This document shows positions 25,361-33,255 of a stretch of 64,000 nucleotides of DNA, piece after piece. Both the position numbers and the translations under genes were made by a program. Numbering within the stretch: position 1 is the first letter of the stretch; each line of letters begins with the position of its first letter. The stretch is from the NCBI RefSeq assembly GCF_030345335.1, contig NZ_JAPVRC010000003.1:310001-374000 (forward strand), read 5' to 3'. This stretch comes from Halobacillus campisalis. GTDB taxonomy: Bacteria; Bacillota; Bacilli; Bacillales; Halobacillaceae. Below the pieces are notes generated by a model, which worked only from the letters and a program-made list of their open reading frames with translations, made no database searches and had not been told where the DNA came from.

Positions 25361-25768
25361 ATGCTCTCACAAAGACTTAAATATTCCAGAAAAACAAAAG
25401 GACTTACTCAGAGTGAATTAGCAAATAAGATTAAAACTACAAAAGGTACAGTCAGCAATTACGAAAACGGTTATAGTACACCATCAAATGAGATGCTTAT
25501 TAGTCTTGCTAATGCGTTAGATGTAAGCGTCGATTATTTATTAGGTAGGACAAAAAGTAATGCAAAAGAACCAGAAGAAAATGAATACGACACAACTGAA
25601 GAAATAAATAAGCTCATGGACAAGTACGGAATAGAAGATGCTGCATTTTTTGACTTGGAAAAATGGAAGGCAATGGGACCAGAGCAAATTCGAGAATTAG
25701 AAAGTTACTTCCAATATTTGCTAATAAAATCCAAAGACCTCGAAAGTAAGAAAAAAGCAGATAATTAA
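25361..25768 (+). CDS. XRE-family repressor, prophage/ICE type
   Basis: 135 residues; AAAGGATC precedes ATG 25361. The N-terminal helix-turn-helix is clear (RLKYSRKTKGLTQSELANKI, then GTVSNYENGYSTPS, then LANALDVSVDYLLGR). The C-terminal 65 residues are acidic and helical, as in ImmR/SlrR-type repressors. Three ACAAG-N3-CTTGT palindromes upstream, one over its own -10 box, indicate autoregulation. It lies 335 bases from the divergent methyltransferase gene, so control of the restriction system is possible. However, it is longer than typical C proteins (about 80 residues), and the adjoining Cro-like pseudogene points to a prophage origin. Confidence 0.8.
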   Translation: MLSQRLKYSRKTKGLTQSELANKIKTTKGTVSNYENGYSTPSNEMLISLANALDVSVDYLLGRTKSNAKEPEENEYDTTEEINKLMDKYGIEDAAFFDLEKWKAMGPEQIRELESYFQYLLIKSKDLESKKKADN

Positions 25769-25784
25769 AATTATCTGCTTTTAT
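25753..25784 (+). terminator. Terminator of the XRE gene
   Basis: AAAAGCAGATAATT pairs with AATTATCTGCTTTT and includes the stop codon region. Confidence 0.75.
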
Positions 25785-26017
25785 GTTAGATTTAATTTGT
25801 TGAAAATCCTATCTAAATAAATCTATATACTCTTCACTCCAGAAAAGCTTCCTTTTCCTGTATACTTGATTTCAAGATAATCTTTTATCGCTTTTTAAAA
25901 ACCGCTTTGTATCTGTCTCAGATAAAAGGAGTAGTTACACAGAAATGGAATATAACTATGCAATGAAAAAAATTTCTATCCTTGCTTATTATTCGTGACC
26001 GTGATGTGCCAACTAAA
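25785..26017. other. Gap after the XRE gene
   Basis: AT-rich, with stops in every frame. No feature is supported. Confidence 0.5.
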
Positions 26018-26316
26018 CTAGACCAATGGAAATACTTTCTTCCATCCCCTCTGTCAATCGATTGATCTCCTCTTTGGCCTTTTCCGGTAATTTCTTTTTA
26101 AGGCTCGTTTAGTCTTCGCTATGATTCCCAACTTCCTCACTAATGTTCATGAGTGCTTCCATTTCTTCATTATTGGAAGTTAAGGTGTATTACTCACTTC
26201 CCACGTCTCTCACAAACTGATTATTTTCACTTAAACTCGCCCGCTTCAAAAAGCATTCCTGCAACTCCTTTGTTAAATATTTCTTTATTTGATACGAAAG
26301 TAATGTTTCTGTAGAA
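26018..26316 (-). pseudogene. Decayed gene with two in-frame stops
   Basis: One minus-strand frame reads through about 100 codons (KKYLTKELQECFLKRASLSE ... NNEEMEALMNISEEVGNHSE ... KKKLPEKAKEEINRLTEGME) with TAA codons after VGSE and after HSED. There is no start. The helical, charged sequence resembles the C-terminal part of an XRE-type regulator. I infer a dead gene. Confidence 0.5.
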
Positions 26317-26410
26317 AATATTTAAAAGAATATAAATTAATAAATAACTCTAATCAATTTAATTAGGTTATGGTATAATAACCTAAACCTAAAAAAGAGG
26401 AGTGATCATA

Positions 26411-26776
26411 TTGACCCCAAACATTAAATTAGAATTGTCTCAAGAAGAATACGAAAAGGTGACGCTAGATGCGTACAGTTCCCACTGTCCATCTATCCGT
26501 GAATACTTACGCCTATTATTATTTAATGAACCTCCAAGCTATGACTACGAAGATCTGTTATGGCAAGTAGCAGTGGGAATTGGAAACATGGAAGCCGGTA
26601 CTCGCTTTTTGATACGGGAACTAATTACAGAACAAAATTGGAATGAAATCCCGCTTACAGTTAGAAAAAACTTAGGCAGAATGGTAATTCAATCAGTACT
26701 TAATGGTACGGATTTCACAAATATTATTCCCGATAGAAAAGACTCCCAAGGAGTACAATGGTATAGAAAAAAGTAA
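26411..26776 (+). CDS. DUF1413-family protein
   Basis: 121 residues from TTG 26411, eight bases after GAGGAG; a GTG at 26402 overlaps the ribosome site and is less likely. The N-terminus (MTPNIKLELSQEEYEKVTLD) looks like a ribbon-helix-helix-type opening. The C-terminal part carries the DUF1413 pattern: AGTRFLIRELITEQNWNEI, an LGRMV helix and an ending WYRKK. DUF1413 proteins are small proteins of unknown function common on Firmicutes mobile DNA. It is the last accessory gene before the conserved rlmH and is convergent with it. Confidence 0.65.
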   Translation: MTPNIKLELSQEEYEKVTLDAYSSHCPSIREYLRLLLFNEPPSYDYEDLLWQVAVGIGNMEAGTRFLIRELITEQNWNEIPLTVRKNLGRMVIQSVLNGTDFTNIIPDRKDSQGVQWYRKK

Positions 26777-26884
26777 TTATGTAATTTAAGGATATAATAT
26801 ATCCCGTTCTCCAAGTGTTTAATTGCACTTCTAAAGGTTTTACTTTTGCTTACCCCACCCTTCCTCTTTCTAAGGAACAACCTA

Positions 26885-27364
26885 CTATTTATGATAAGGT
26901 TCCCCCCTCATAATTTTAAACGCCCGATACACCTGCTCCATCAACATCAACCGCATCAATTGATGAGGGAACGTCATCTTCGAAAAAGACAACCCATAAT
27001 CACTCCGCTTTAATACTTCATCACTCAATCCTAATGACCCCCCAATCACAAACGCTACCTTACTCTTCCCATACGTCGCCAAGTCGTCCAATTGTTTGGC
27101 GAGTTTTTCTGAAGTAAGCTGCTTGCCTTCGATTTCCAGTGTGAAGACATGGGTGTCTGGCTGGATTTTTGATAGAATCCGCTCCCCTTCTTTCTGCTTC
27201 ACTTCGAGCATTTGCGCTTCGCTTAGGTTCTCTGGTGCTTTTTCGTCGGGGACTTCGACGACCTCGACTTTGGCGTAGGGGGTGAGGCGTTTGATGTATT
27301 CTTCGATTCCTTGTTTAAGGTATTTTTCTTTTAGTTTTCCGACGGTTACGATGGTTATTTTCAT
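26885..27364 (-). CDS. rlmH: 23S rRNA (pseudouridine-1915-N3)-methyltransferase
   Basis: 159 residues, the usual length; GGAGG lies nine bases before ATG 27364. It is a SPOUT methyltransferase with N-terminal [20 protein letters not shown], the SAM-binding knot loop [14 protein letters not shown] and the C-terminal [20 protein letters not shown] that ends in YHK. It methylates pseudouridine 1915 in helix 69 of 23S rRNA on 70S ribosomes. In B. subtilis the homologue (yydA) lies just past the wal-htrC operon. Here it marks the border between conserved origin-proximal genes and the accessory region to its left. Confidence 0.96.
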   Translation of the reverse strand: MKITIVTVGKLKEKYLKQGIEEYIKRLTPYAKVEVVEVPDEKAPENLSEAQMLEVKQKEGERILSKIQPDTHVFTLEIEGKQLTSEKLAKQLDDLATYGKSKVAFVIGGSLGLSDEVLKRSDYGLSFSKMTFPHQLMRLMLMEQVYRAFKIMRGEPYHK

Positions 27365-27557
27365 TGGTTTCGTCCTCCAGCTCGTTGTTCTGCTTCCATT
27401 TTATCATGAAAGCTGCTGGCTTTCGTCCGCTTCCTTTAAAGCAGAAGTATGTAAGTTTTCTTTCAATTTATTTACATATGGCATAGCGCAAGAAAAATAT
27501 GTTAAGCTTCTTCAATATTCCAGTGATTTACTGTTTTAGAGAAGGAAGTGTGATGTG

Positions 27558-28631
27558 ATGAAAAAGTTCTATCTGCTGCTATTGGCGGTGTTTATTATGT
27601 TTTTGCTGGCGGCTTGTACGGAATCGTCTCCGACTTCTTCGGAGCATGAAGGTAAGGATGCTTCTCCTGAAGAAGAGAAAAAGGAAGAGCCTGATCCGCC
27701 TTTTAAAGCTTTGGAGCCTTCGGAAGACGCTGTGCCTATAGATGAACGTCTGTCTGAAGAGGAACAGCAGCACATGCCTGAAGCTCAGGCACAGGGAGGC
27801 GGTTCGAAGCGTTCGATTCCTGTTGGAGAGACGCTGGCTGACGGGGTGGAGGATCCGTCTGATGGACCGTTGAAGGATCATCGACTTGTGGCGTTCTATG
27901 GTACGCCGGAATCGGAAAACATGGGGATTCTCGGTGAACTGGAACCTGAGGAGTACATGGAAAGGCTGAAGGAACAGACGCAGGCGTATTCGGACGCCGA
28001 TCCGGAGCGTCCGGCGGTGCCGACGATTGAGCTGATTGCGACGATGGCCCAGAATGAGCCTGGACCTGATGGGAATTACGTGCGCATGACGGACGAAGAG
28101 AACATTGATGAGTATGTCGAGCTTGCTGAGGAGCATGACGCTCTTGTGATGCTTGATATTCAGCTCGGCACCGATTCCGTCATGAATCAGGTGAAGATGA
28201 TTGAGAAATGGCTGAAGCACCCTCACGTTCACCTGGCGATTGACACCGAATTCCAAGTCGATGAAGGAGAAACGCCGGGAGAAGACCTCGGACAGGTTGA
28301 TGGCGCTGAAGTGCAGGAAGCCGTTGAATATGTATCCCAGCTGACGGAGGAAAACAATTTGCCGGATAAATTCGTTTTTGTCCACCAGTTCACGGATGAC
28401 GTGCTGACAAATAGAGAAGCGATTCAACCGACCGACAACGTCGAAATTGCCCTCAACTATGACGGCTGGGGCGATGCCAACGCGAAACAGTCGCTTTACG
28501 GGAATTTTGTCCGTAACCAAGCGATTCAGTACGGCGGATTTAAAATCTTTTACGATAAAGATCAACCCGTCATGGATCCAGAGGAAGTCTTAAAACTCGA
28601 TCCCAACCCTGCGATTATCAATTATCAATAA
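27558..28631 (+). CDS. Unknown secreted lipoprotein
   Basis: 357 residues from ATG 27558 behind AAGGAAG. A lipoprotein signal peptide (KKFYLLLLAVFIMFLLAAC) with lipobox LAAC puts the mature protein on the outer face of the membrane. An acidic, low-complexity linker of about 70 residues follows. The folded domain (about residues 110-357) begins LVAFYGTPESENMGIL and alternates strand and helix (TIELIATMAQ, ALVMLDIQLG, VHLAIDTEFQV, KFVFVHQF, VEIALNYDGWG, GFKIFYD). That regular beta/alpha pattern suggests a TIM-barrel-like or glycosidase-like fold. I do not recognise a named family. The acidic composition fits a salt-adapted cell surface. It is divergent from rlmH. Confidence 0.75.
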   Translation: MKKFYLLLLAVFIMFLLAACTESSPTSSEHEGKDASPEEEKKEEPDPPFKALEPSEDAVPIDERLSEEEQQHMPEAQAQGGGSKRSIPVGETLADGVEDPSDGPLKDHRLVAFYGTPESENMGILGELEPEEYMERLKEQTQAYSDADPERPAVPTIELIATMAQNEPGPDGNYVRMTDEENIDEYVELAEEHDALVMLDIQLGTDSVMNQVKMIEKWLKHPHVHLAIDTEFQVDEGETPGEDLGQVDGAEVQEAVEYVSQLTEENNLPDKFVFVHQFTDDVLTNREAIQPTDNVEIALNYDGWGDANAKQSLYGNFVRNQAIQYGGFKIFYDKDQPVMDPEEVLKLDPNPAIINYQ

Positions 28632-28639
28632 GAGTGAAT

Positions 28640-28675
28640 GCCTGGTCCTAATTACTCGGGGCCAGGCTCTTTCTT
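28640..28675 (+). terminator. Terminator of the lipoprotein gene
   Basis: GCCTGG and CCAGGC around a 16-base loop, followed by TCTTTCTT, eight bases past the stop. Confidence 0.7.
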
Positions 28676-28716
28676 ATGCTTTCTCTGTAAATATATGCTG
28701 CCTTTATTGGAAGGTT

Positions 28717-28886
28717 AATTTCGAGACAAAGTGGGCGTTTAGGGGCTGCAGGAAACGGTTCGCTTTCCGTGGGGCGGGCGCTGAGCCTCCTCGAGCTTCG
28801 CTCTCCGGGGTCTCATCTGTCCCGCTAATCCCACAGGAGTCTCTCCGTTTCCTTCCGCCCCTCTACCACATAAGCATCTCGAAATT
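28717..28886. repeat. Structured repeat copy 1 (pair I, forward)
   Basis: About 170 bp with 10-bp ends AATTTCGAGA and TCTCGAAATT. The inside holds an imperfect palindrome: GGAAACGG ... CGCTTTCCGTGGGG ... CCCACAGGAGTCTC ... CCGTTTCC. Its nearest relative is copy 3 at 49251. It has no coding capacity and looks like a MITE or structured REP element. Confidence 0.75.
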
Positions 28887-29007
28887 TCCTCAAGAAATAG
28901 GAATCGTTGATTCTAGTGTGCAGATTAACATCAAATGTGTGCTACGTTAAAAATCATTCTATTGAACTCTAAATTCTCACAAGCCAAGGATATTCTCCTT
29001 CTGGATA

Positions 29008-29185
29008 AAGGGTTCGATTTTCACCTCAATCGAATGGGGTGGTTGGGAAGCTGCGAGACTCCCGTGGGAGAAGGATGTAGGCGAGATCCCACAGGGCTGC
29101 AAGCCCGATGAAGCTCGCCAGGTCCCCCACAGGAAAGCGAGTAGCTTCCCAACCACCCCTGTCTCTTATTTCTGCAACGAACCCC
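29008..29185. repeat. Structured repeat copy 2 (pair I, reverse)
   Basis: Ends GGTTCG and CGAACC, with a long palindrome GGGGTGGTTGGGAAGCT ... AGCTTCCCAACCACCCC. The core (GCGAGACTCCCGTGGGAG ... CACAGGAAAGCGAG) is the reverse complement of the core of copy 1. It is nearly identical to copy 6 at 57940. Confidence 0.75.
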
Positions 29186-29306
29186 GGTTATCCCAATCCC
29201 TGTTAAATATTTTTCAATAAGTTAACCCAAACTACGGATGGAGATTTCATACATAGGGCATAACGAAATAATGAAGTAGATAAACGTTGGATGCGGAGGG
29301 GATCGG

Positions 29307-29717
29307 ATGTTGGATACGAGAACAGTCAGCGTGACGGTGAATATCAGTGCGGATGAAGCCTACCATTTCCTGCGTGAACCGATGAATCTGGCAGCATGGG
29401 CAAAATCGTTCTGCTTGTCGGTCGCCTGCAGGCAGGACGTATGGTTCGTAGAGACCGGCCATGGGAAGGCGCGGGTGCAGTTTGCGGAGGATAACCCTTA
29501 CCGGGTCGCCGATTATGAGTTGACGCTTGCGACAGGGGAGAAAATGGTTCATCCGATGCGGGTGATCGCAAACGGGGAGCGTCGCTGTGAGGTGGTGGCT
29601 ACGTTGTTCCGCCCTTCTGACGTGTCGGATGAGGACTTTTTGCTGGATGGGTCTTTGCTTGTGAATGATTTACGACGGCTGAAGGAAACAGTGGAACTGA
29701 TGGTGGGCCAGCTATAA
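29307..29717 (+). CDS. SRPBCC-fold protein, tandem copy 1
   Basis: 136 residues; GGAGGGG lies seven bases before ATG 29307. It begins MLDTRTVSVTVNISADEAYH, then FLREPMNLAAWAKSFC, the usual opening of the SRPBCC (START/polyketide cyclase-like) fold, and ends in a long helix (LVNDLRRLKETVELM). This fold binds small hydrophobic ligands; no substrate is evident. A close paralogue follows at 29895 with its own ribosome site and terminator. About half the residues look identical, with MNLxAWAKSFCLSVA best kept, so this is a recent tandem duplication. GC content is high relative to the accessory genes. Confidence 0.75.
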   Translation: MLDTRTVSVTVNISADEAYHFLREPMNLAAWAKSFCLSVACRQDVWFVETGHGKARVQFAEDNPYRVADYELTLATGEKMVHPMRVIANGERRCEVVATLFRPSDVSDEDFLLDGSLLVNDLRRLKETVELMVGQL

Positions 29718-29731
29718 AGCTGGTCTTTTTT
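29704..29731 (+). terminator. Terminator of SRPBCC copy 1
   Basis: GCCAGC-tataaa-GCTGG then TCTTTTTT, overlapping the stop codon. Confidence 0.7.
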
Positions 29732-29894
29732 ATATCCAGAGAGGTTTTGTGAGTTTCTACATTTACACCTTACGCAGCTGATGCAGAATGGCTCCTTCTT
29801 TAAAGTCCAAAAAAATCTCCGCCAAAATTTTTTTATTTTCCAGTATATATTCCTGCGTAAAAGGGGTATGGTTAGTTGAGAAGGAGTGCTGAAC

Positions 29895-30287
29895 ATGTTT
29901 GAGGCGAAAACGGTAAGCGTAACGATTAATAGACCGATGCAGGAAGTGTACCGCTTCGTGCACGAGCCGATGAATCTGCCGGCGTGGGCGAAGTCCTTCT
30001 GTTTGTCGGTGGCCAAAAAAGGCGATGATTGGATTGTGGAAACGGAAGACGGCCGGGCGAAGATCCGTTTCGTGGAGGATAATCCGCACGGCGTGCTGGA
30101 TCATTTTGTGACCGTGGGCGCGGGTGCTGAGCTTTTGAATCCGATGCGGGTGATTCACAATGGGCCGGGCTGTGAAGTGATGTTCACGTTATTCAGGCTT
30201 CCTGAGATCTCCGAAGAGAATTTCATGCTGGATGCGGCGATGATTGCCACAGATTTGCAGTTGTTAAAAGAAACGCTGGAATTATAA
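29895..30287 (+). CDS. SRPBCC-fold protein, tandem copy 2
   Basis: 130 residues; AAGGAGTG lies six bases before ATG 29895. It is a paralogue of the previous gene: MFEAKTVSVTINRPMQEVYR, FVHEPMNLPAWAKSFCLSVA, then EDNPHGVLDHFVTV and a terminal helix LQLLKETLEL. Both copies keep a Cys in AKSFCLSVA at about residue 38, which may line the ligand cavity. The gene has its own terminator, so it is probably expressed separately from copy 1. Function is unknown beyond the fold. Confidence 0.75.
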   Translation: MFEAKTVSVTINRPMQEVYRFVHEPMNLPAWAKSFCLSVAKKGDDWIVETEDGRAKIRFVEDNPHGVLDHFVTVGAGAELLNPMRVIHNGPGCEVMFTLFRLPEISEENFMLDAAMIATDLQLLKETLEL

Positions 30288-30324
30288 AAAAAGGTCCACT
30301 CTCGAGTTGAGAGTGGACCTTTTC
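30285..30324. terminator. Terminator between SRPBCC copy 2 and asnB
   Basis: GGTCCACTCTC and GAGAGTGGACC form an 11-bp stem with A and T tracts on either side; it serves both convergent genes. Confidence 0.85.
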
Positions 30325-30329
30325 TGTCG

Positions 30330-32243
30330 TTAGACGAGTGACATTTGTTCGCGTACTTTACTTTTCGTTTCGTCGACTTTCTGCAGCTCTTCGAAGGAAT
30401 AGACGTCTTCCATGTAGATCTGATGCCACAGCATGAACATGAGGACGGTCCAGATCTTACGGGAATAGTCCCCTTTTTGCTGGACGTGGGCTTCAAGCAG
30501 CTCGAGTACGACGGCTTTGCTGATCAGGTGATCGGTCGGGCTGCTTGCAATCAGTTTTTTCGCCCAGTCGTACAGTTCATGTCGCAGCCAGTGGCGGATC
30601 GGTACCGGGAAGCCGAGCTTCTTGCGGTCGAGGACGTGATCGGGCACGATGCCTCGGGCAGCTTTACGCAGGATCGATTTCGTTGTGCCGTCGGCGATCG
30701 TGCTGTCAACGGAAAGTTCGCGGGCGACGTTGAACACTTCTTTATCTAAAAATGGAACACGCAGCTCGAGGGAGTTCGCCATCGTCATTTTATCCGCCTT
30801 CAGCAGGATGTCTCCACGCATCCACGTGTGGATGTCGACGTACTGCATCTGGTGGGTCGGATGGTATTCATCGGCTGTCTGATACAGACTCTTCGTCAGC
30901 GACTGGTACGGATATTCTTTCGCGTACTGCGTTAACAGGCGCTCTTTTTCCGCTTCTTCAAACATTTTCGCATTTCCGATGAAACGCTCTTTTAGCGGTG
31001 TGGTGCCGCGCTCAAGCAGGCTCTTGCCGCGCATACCTTCAGGCAGGACGCGTGCGACCTGGTTCAACGCTTTTTTCAAGACGGCCGGCATCGAATTGAA
31101 TGCTTTTAGTGATTCCGGTTCGCGGTAAATGTTGTAGCCGCCGAACAGCTCGTCTGCCCCTTCCCCGGACAACACGACTGTTACCTGCTTCCTTGCTTCC
31201 CGTGCGACGAAATATAACGGAACACAGGATGGATCAGCCAATGGATCGTCCATGTGCCACATGATTTTCGGAAGCTTTTCCACATATTCTTCAGCAGAAA
31301 TTAAATAATCATGATTCTCCACGTTCAATGAGTTTGCGGTTTCTTTGGCTACGTCAACTTCAGAGTAGCCTTCACGTTCAAAGCCGACGGAGAACGTTTT
31401 AATATTCGGGTTGTACTGCCTGGCGATCGATACAATCAGCGACGAATCGATGCCGCCGGATAAGAACGAACCGACCGGCACGTCACTGCGCATGTGAATG
31501 CCGACAGAATCAAACAGGACATCCTGAATCTGTTTCATTTGACGTTTCTCTTCCGTAATGACCGGATTGAACGTCGCGTGGAAATAACGTTCCATCTGAA
31601 GGGAACCGCCTGATTTTTTTATAAAATAATGTCCGGGTTCCACCTTATGTACATCGCTTGTCATCGTCATCGGTTCCGGTACGTATTGATAGCTTAAATA
31701 ATGCTGCAGGGCAAGCGTTGAGACATCGTCATTTGGTGTCGCGAGGCTTTTCTTCTCTGAAGCAAAGCGGAGAACGTCGTTTGAATCGCTGTAAAAGAAC
31801 GGCTTGATGCCAAACGGATCGCGTGCGCCGTACAGATCTTTTTCTTTTTTATCCCAAATTAAAATGCTGAACATGCCGCGCAGCTGCTTGAAGGCGCCTT
31901 CCTTTTGATCCTGGAACAGCACAGCAATGACTTCGGTGTCTGACTCGGTTTGAAAGGTGTACCCTTTCTCGATCAGCTGTTCACGCAGCTCGACATAATT
32001 ATAAATTTCTCCATTAAAGACCATCCAGTAGCGCTCGTTTTCAAAATGAAACGGCTGATGGCCGCTTTCGATATCGATGATGCTTAATCTGCGGAAGCCC
32101 AGAGAAATATGATCGTCATGATAATACCCCTCATCATCCGGCCCGCGGTGCTTGATCAAATGATTGCTTTGTTCGAATGCTTTTGTATATTCTTCCGTGA
32201 CCGACTGCCCTCTATTATGCAAAATCCCAATAAATCCACACAT
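30330..32243 (-). CDS. asnB: Asparagine synthase (glutamine-hydrolysing)
   Basis: 637 residues. Cys2 (MCGFIGILHN) is the glutaminase nucleophile, and RHRGPDDEG- and GFRRLSIID-type motifs mark the class II amidotransferase domain (1-200). The synthetase half has SFLSGGIDSSLIVSIA (PP-loop) near residue 255, FSVGFEREGYSEVD and VVLSGEGADELFGGY near 345. It converts aspartate plus glutamine and ATP to asparagine and glutamate. B. subtilis has several paralogues (AsnB, AsnH, AsnO); the length fits AsnB/AsnO, and one of these amidates cell-wall precursors. AAGGGG is 12 bases from the ATG, a rather long spacing. It is transcribed alone from the promoter near 32480, through a leader of about 220 bases. 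Confidence 0.93.
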   Translation of the reverse strand: MCGFIGILHNRGQSVTEEYTKAFEQSNHLIKHRGPDDEGYYHDDHISLGFRRLSIIDIESGHQPFHFENERYWMVFNGEIYNYVELREQLIEKGYTFQTESDTEVIAVLFQDQKEGAFKQLRGMFSILIWDKKEKDLYGARDPFGIKPFFYSDSNDVLRFASEKKSLATPNDDVSTLALQHYLSYQYVPEPMTMTSDVHKVEPGHYFIKKSGGSLQMERYFHATFNPVITEEKRQMKQIQDVLFDSVGIHMRSDVPVGSFLSGGIDSSLIVSIARQYNPNIKTFSVGFEREGYSEVDVAKETANSLNVENHDYLISAEEYVEKLPKIMWHMDDPLADPSCVPLYFVAREARKQVTVVLSGEGADELFGGYNIYREPESLKAFNSMPAVLKKALNQVARVLPEGMRGKSLLERGTTPLKERFIGNAKMFEEAEKERLLTQYAKEYPYQSLTKSLYQTADEYHPTHQMQYVDIHTWMRGDILLKADKMTMANSLELRVPFLDKEVFNVARELSVDSTIADGTTKSILRKAARGIVPDHVLDRKKLGFPVPIRHWLRHELYDWAKKLIASSPTDHLISKAVVLELLEAHVQQKGDYSRKIWTVLMFMLWHQIYMEDVYSFEELQKVDETKSKVREQMSLV

Positions 32244-32433
32244 AGAATAATATAACCCCTTTTTTTGTATTTCCGAAGCTCTGACTGCTGAAAAAGAACC
32301 TTCCTTCTCTCTGTTTACGGATCGATTCTATCTATTTAGGCGAAAGTCCCTAATTGTTCCATAGACAAAAGACACCCTTAAATGAAAATTAAATACTCAA
32401 GAGTATAAATTACCCATCTGTATTTAAAAAATG

Positions 32434-32499
32434 AACCGACACAAGTCGAGCTTGTACCGGCTGTACTTTCAATTATAGTAGGTTGTCATTTAATGTCAA
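32434..32499 (-). promoter_or_regulatory. asnB promoter followed at once by a terminator-like hairpin
   Basis: On the minus strand, TTGACA (32494-32499), a 16-bp spacer and TATAAT (32472-32477). The transcript would start near 32465 and at once form GCCGGTACAAG-ctcga-CTTGTGTCGG, followed by TTCATTTTTT. This is either a 5' stabilising stem or an attenuator. No T-box sequence (AGGGTGGNACCGCG) is seen in the leader down to 32244. Confidence 0.6.
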
Positions 32500-32595
32500 C
32501 GCACTTTCTTACCAGTAAGTTCTTCCTTTTCTACTTCTATACAGGTCAGGGTATAGTATGTAAACGGCCGCTTTCCAATCAGTGAAAGGGTTCGC

Positions 32596-33042
32596 TTACG
32601 GATCCAATTGAGCGATCTGCTGTTCGATAAAATCTGCATCCCTTGAACTGAGGCCGCTCATAATAATCTGGAAAACGGTATCCCTTTTCTGGATCGGCAT
32701 CTCTGTGATGTTCTGATTATTTACATAGGTGAGCAGGGTGCGGGCGGTTTTTTGATAAAAATCGAACTCCGCATGGCCGCCGGGGTACAGGTCTTTCGTG
32801 TCCGAAAGGTCGATGGTCGCTCTATTGAATGAAAAGGCGAGCGCTTTGATTTCCGAATCTGTCGCATCCTCGTCTCCAATCCGAACCGCAAGCTCCGTCA
32901 GCAAGCCGCGCATCGCTGTCAGATCTGTCGTTTTGGCAGCTGTCAACTCATCCTGGGACGTCTGGTACTGGTAAACGTTTACACCAATACTGATAAGTAA
33001 TAAAAGTACGGTTATGATAAGCCACCTTTTCTTTTTCATCAT
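32596..33042 (-). CDS. Unknown membrane-anchored exported protein
   Basis: 148 residues. It begins with lysines and a single hydrophobic segment (WLIITVLLLLISIGVNVYQY, about residues 6-26), which works as a signal anchor. The remaining 120 residues, outside the membrane, are helical and polar (LRGLLTELAVRIGDEDATDS, then AEFDFYQKTARTLLTYVNN). No family is recognised. It is divergent from the NADH oxidase gene and not linked to asnB, whose promoter lies just downstream. Start ATG 33042 or 33039 cannot be separated; a GGGGG stretch lies upstream. Confidence 0.65.
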   Translation of the reverse strand: MMKKKRWLIITVLLLLISIGVNVYQYQTSQDELTAAKTTDLTAMRGLLTELAVRIGDEDATDSEIKALAFSFNRATIDLSDTKDLYPGGHAEFDFYQKTARTLLTYVNNQNITEMPIQKRDTVFQIIMSGLSSRDADFIEQQIAQLDP

Positions 33043-33148
33043 ATAACCCCCTTCACGTCAATTGTCTTTCTATTAGTATATCTAAAAAATAGATATACAT
33101 GGGCGGTCTCTTGAAAAAAAACTGAAATTATGTCGATTGAAATATACT

Positions 33149-33233
33149 TTGTGAAATATTGAACAAAAAGATTGAAATGTTTGATGCGAGGGATTATAAT
33201 AAAATTACATTGATTATGTGAATGATTTCACAA
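33149..33233 (+). promoter_or_regulatory. NADH oxidase promoter with Rex operators
   Basis: -35 TTGAAA (33172-33177), a 17-bp spacer and -10 TATAAT (33195-33200). ATGTGAATGATTTCACAA at 33216-33233 matches the Rex consensus TTGTGAA-N4-TTCACAA with one mismatch and lies at about +10. A weaker site, TTGTGAA-N4-TGAACAA, at 33149-33166 sits upstream of the -35 box. The arrangement predicts repression when the NADH/NAD+ ratio is low. Confidence 0.75.
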
Positions 33234-33255
33234 TTCAATATCCAAGGAGGACAAC

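Noticed and set aside
25361-25768. XRE gene as a classic restriction-system C protein
   Set aside because: 135 residues is too long for C proteins, there is no C-box layout before the endonuclease, and the neighbouring dead Cro-like gene points to a prophage repressor. A secondary role is not excluded.
27579-28565. Long minus-strand open frame (328 codons) opposite the lipoprotein gene
   Set aside because: Very rich in Arg, Leu and His, no ribosome site and no recognisable motif, whereas the plus strand has a clear lipoprotein signal and terminator. It is a shadow frame.
32244-32499. T-box riboswitch for asnB
   Set aside because: No T-box sequence AGGGTGGNACCGCG and no specifier-loop layout in the leader; only a short hairpin at the 5' end.
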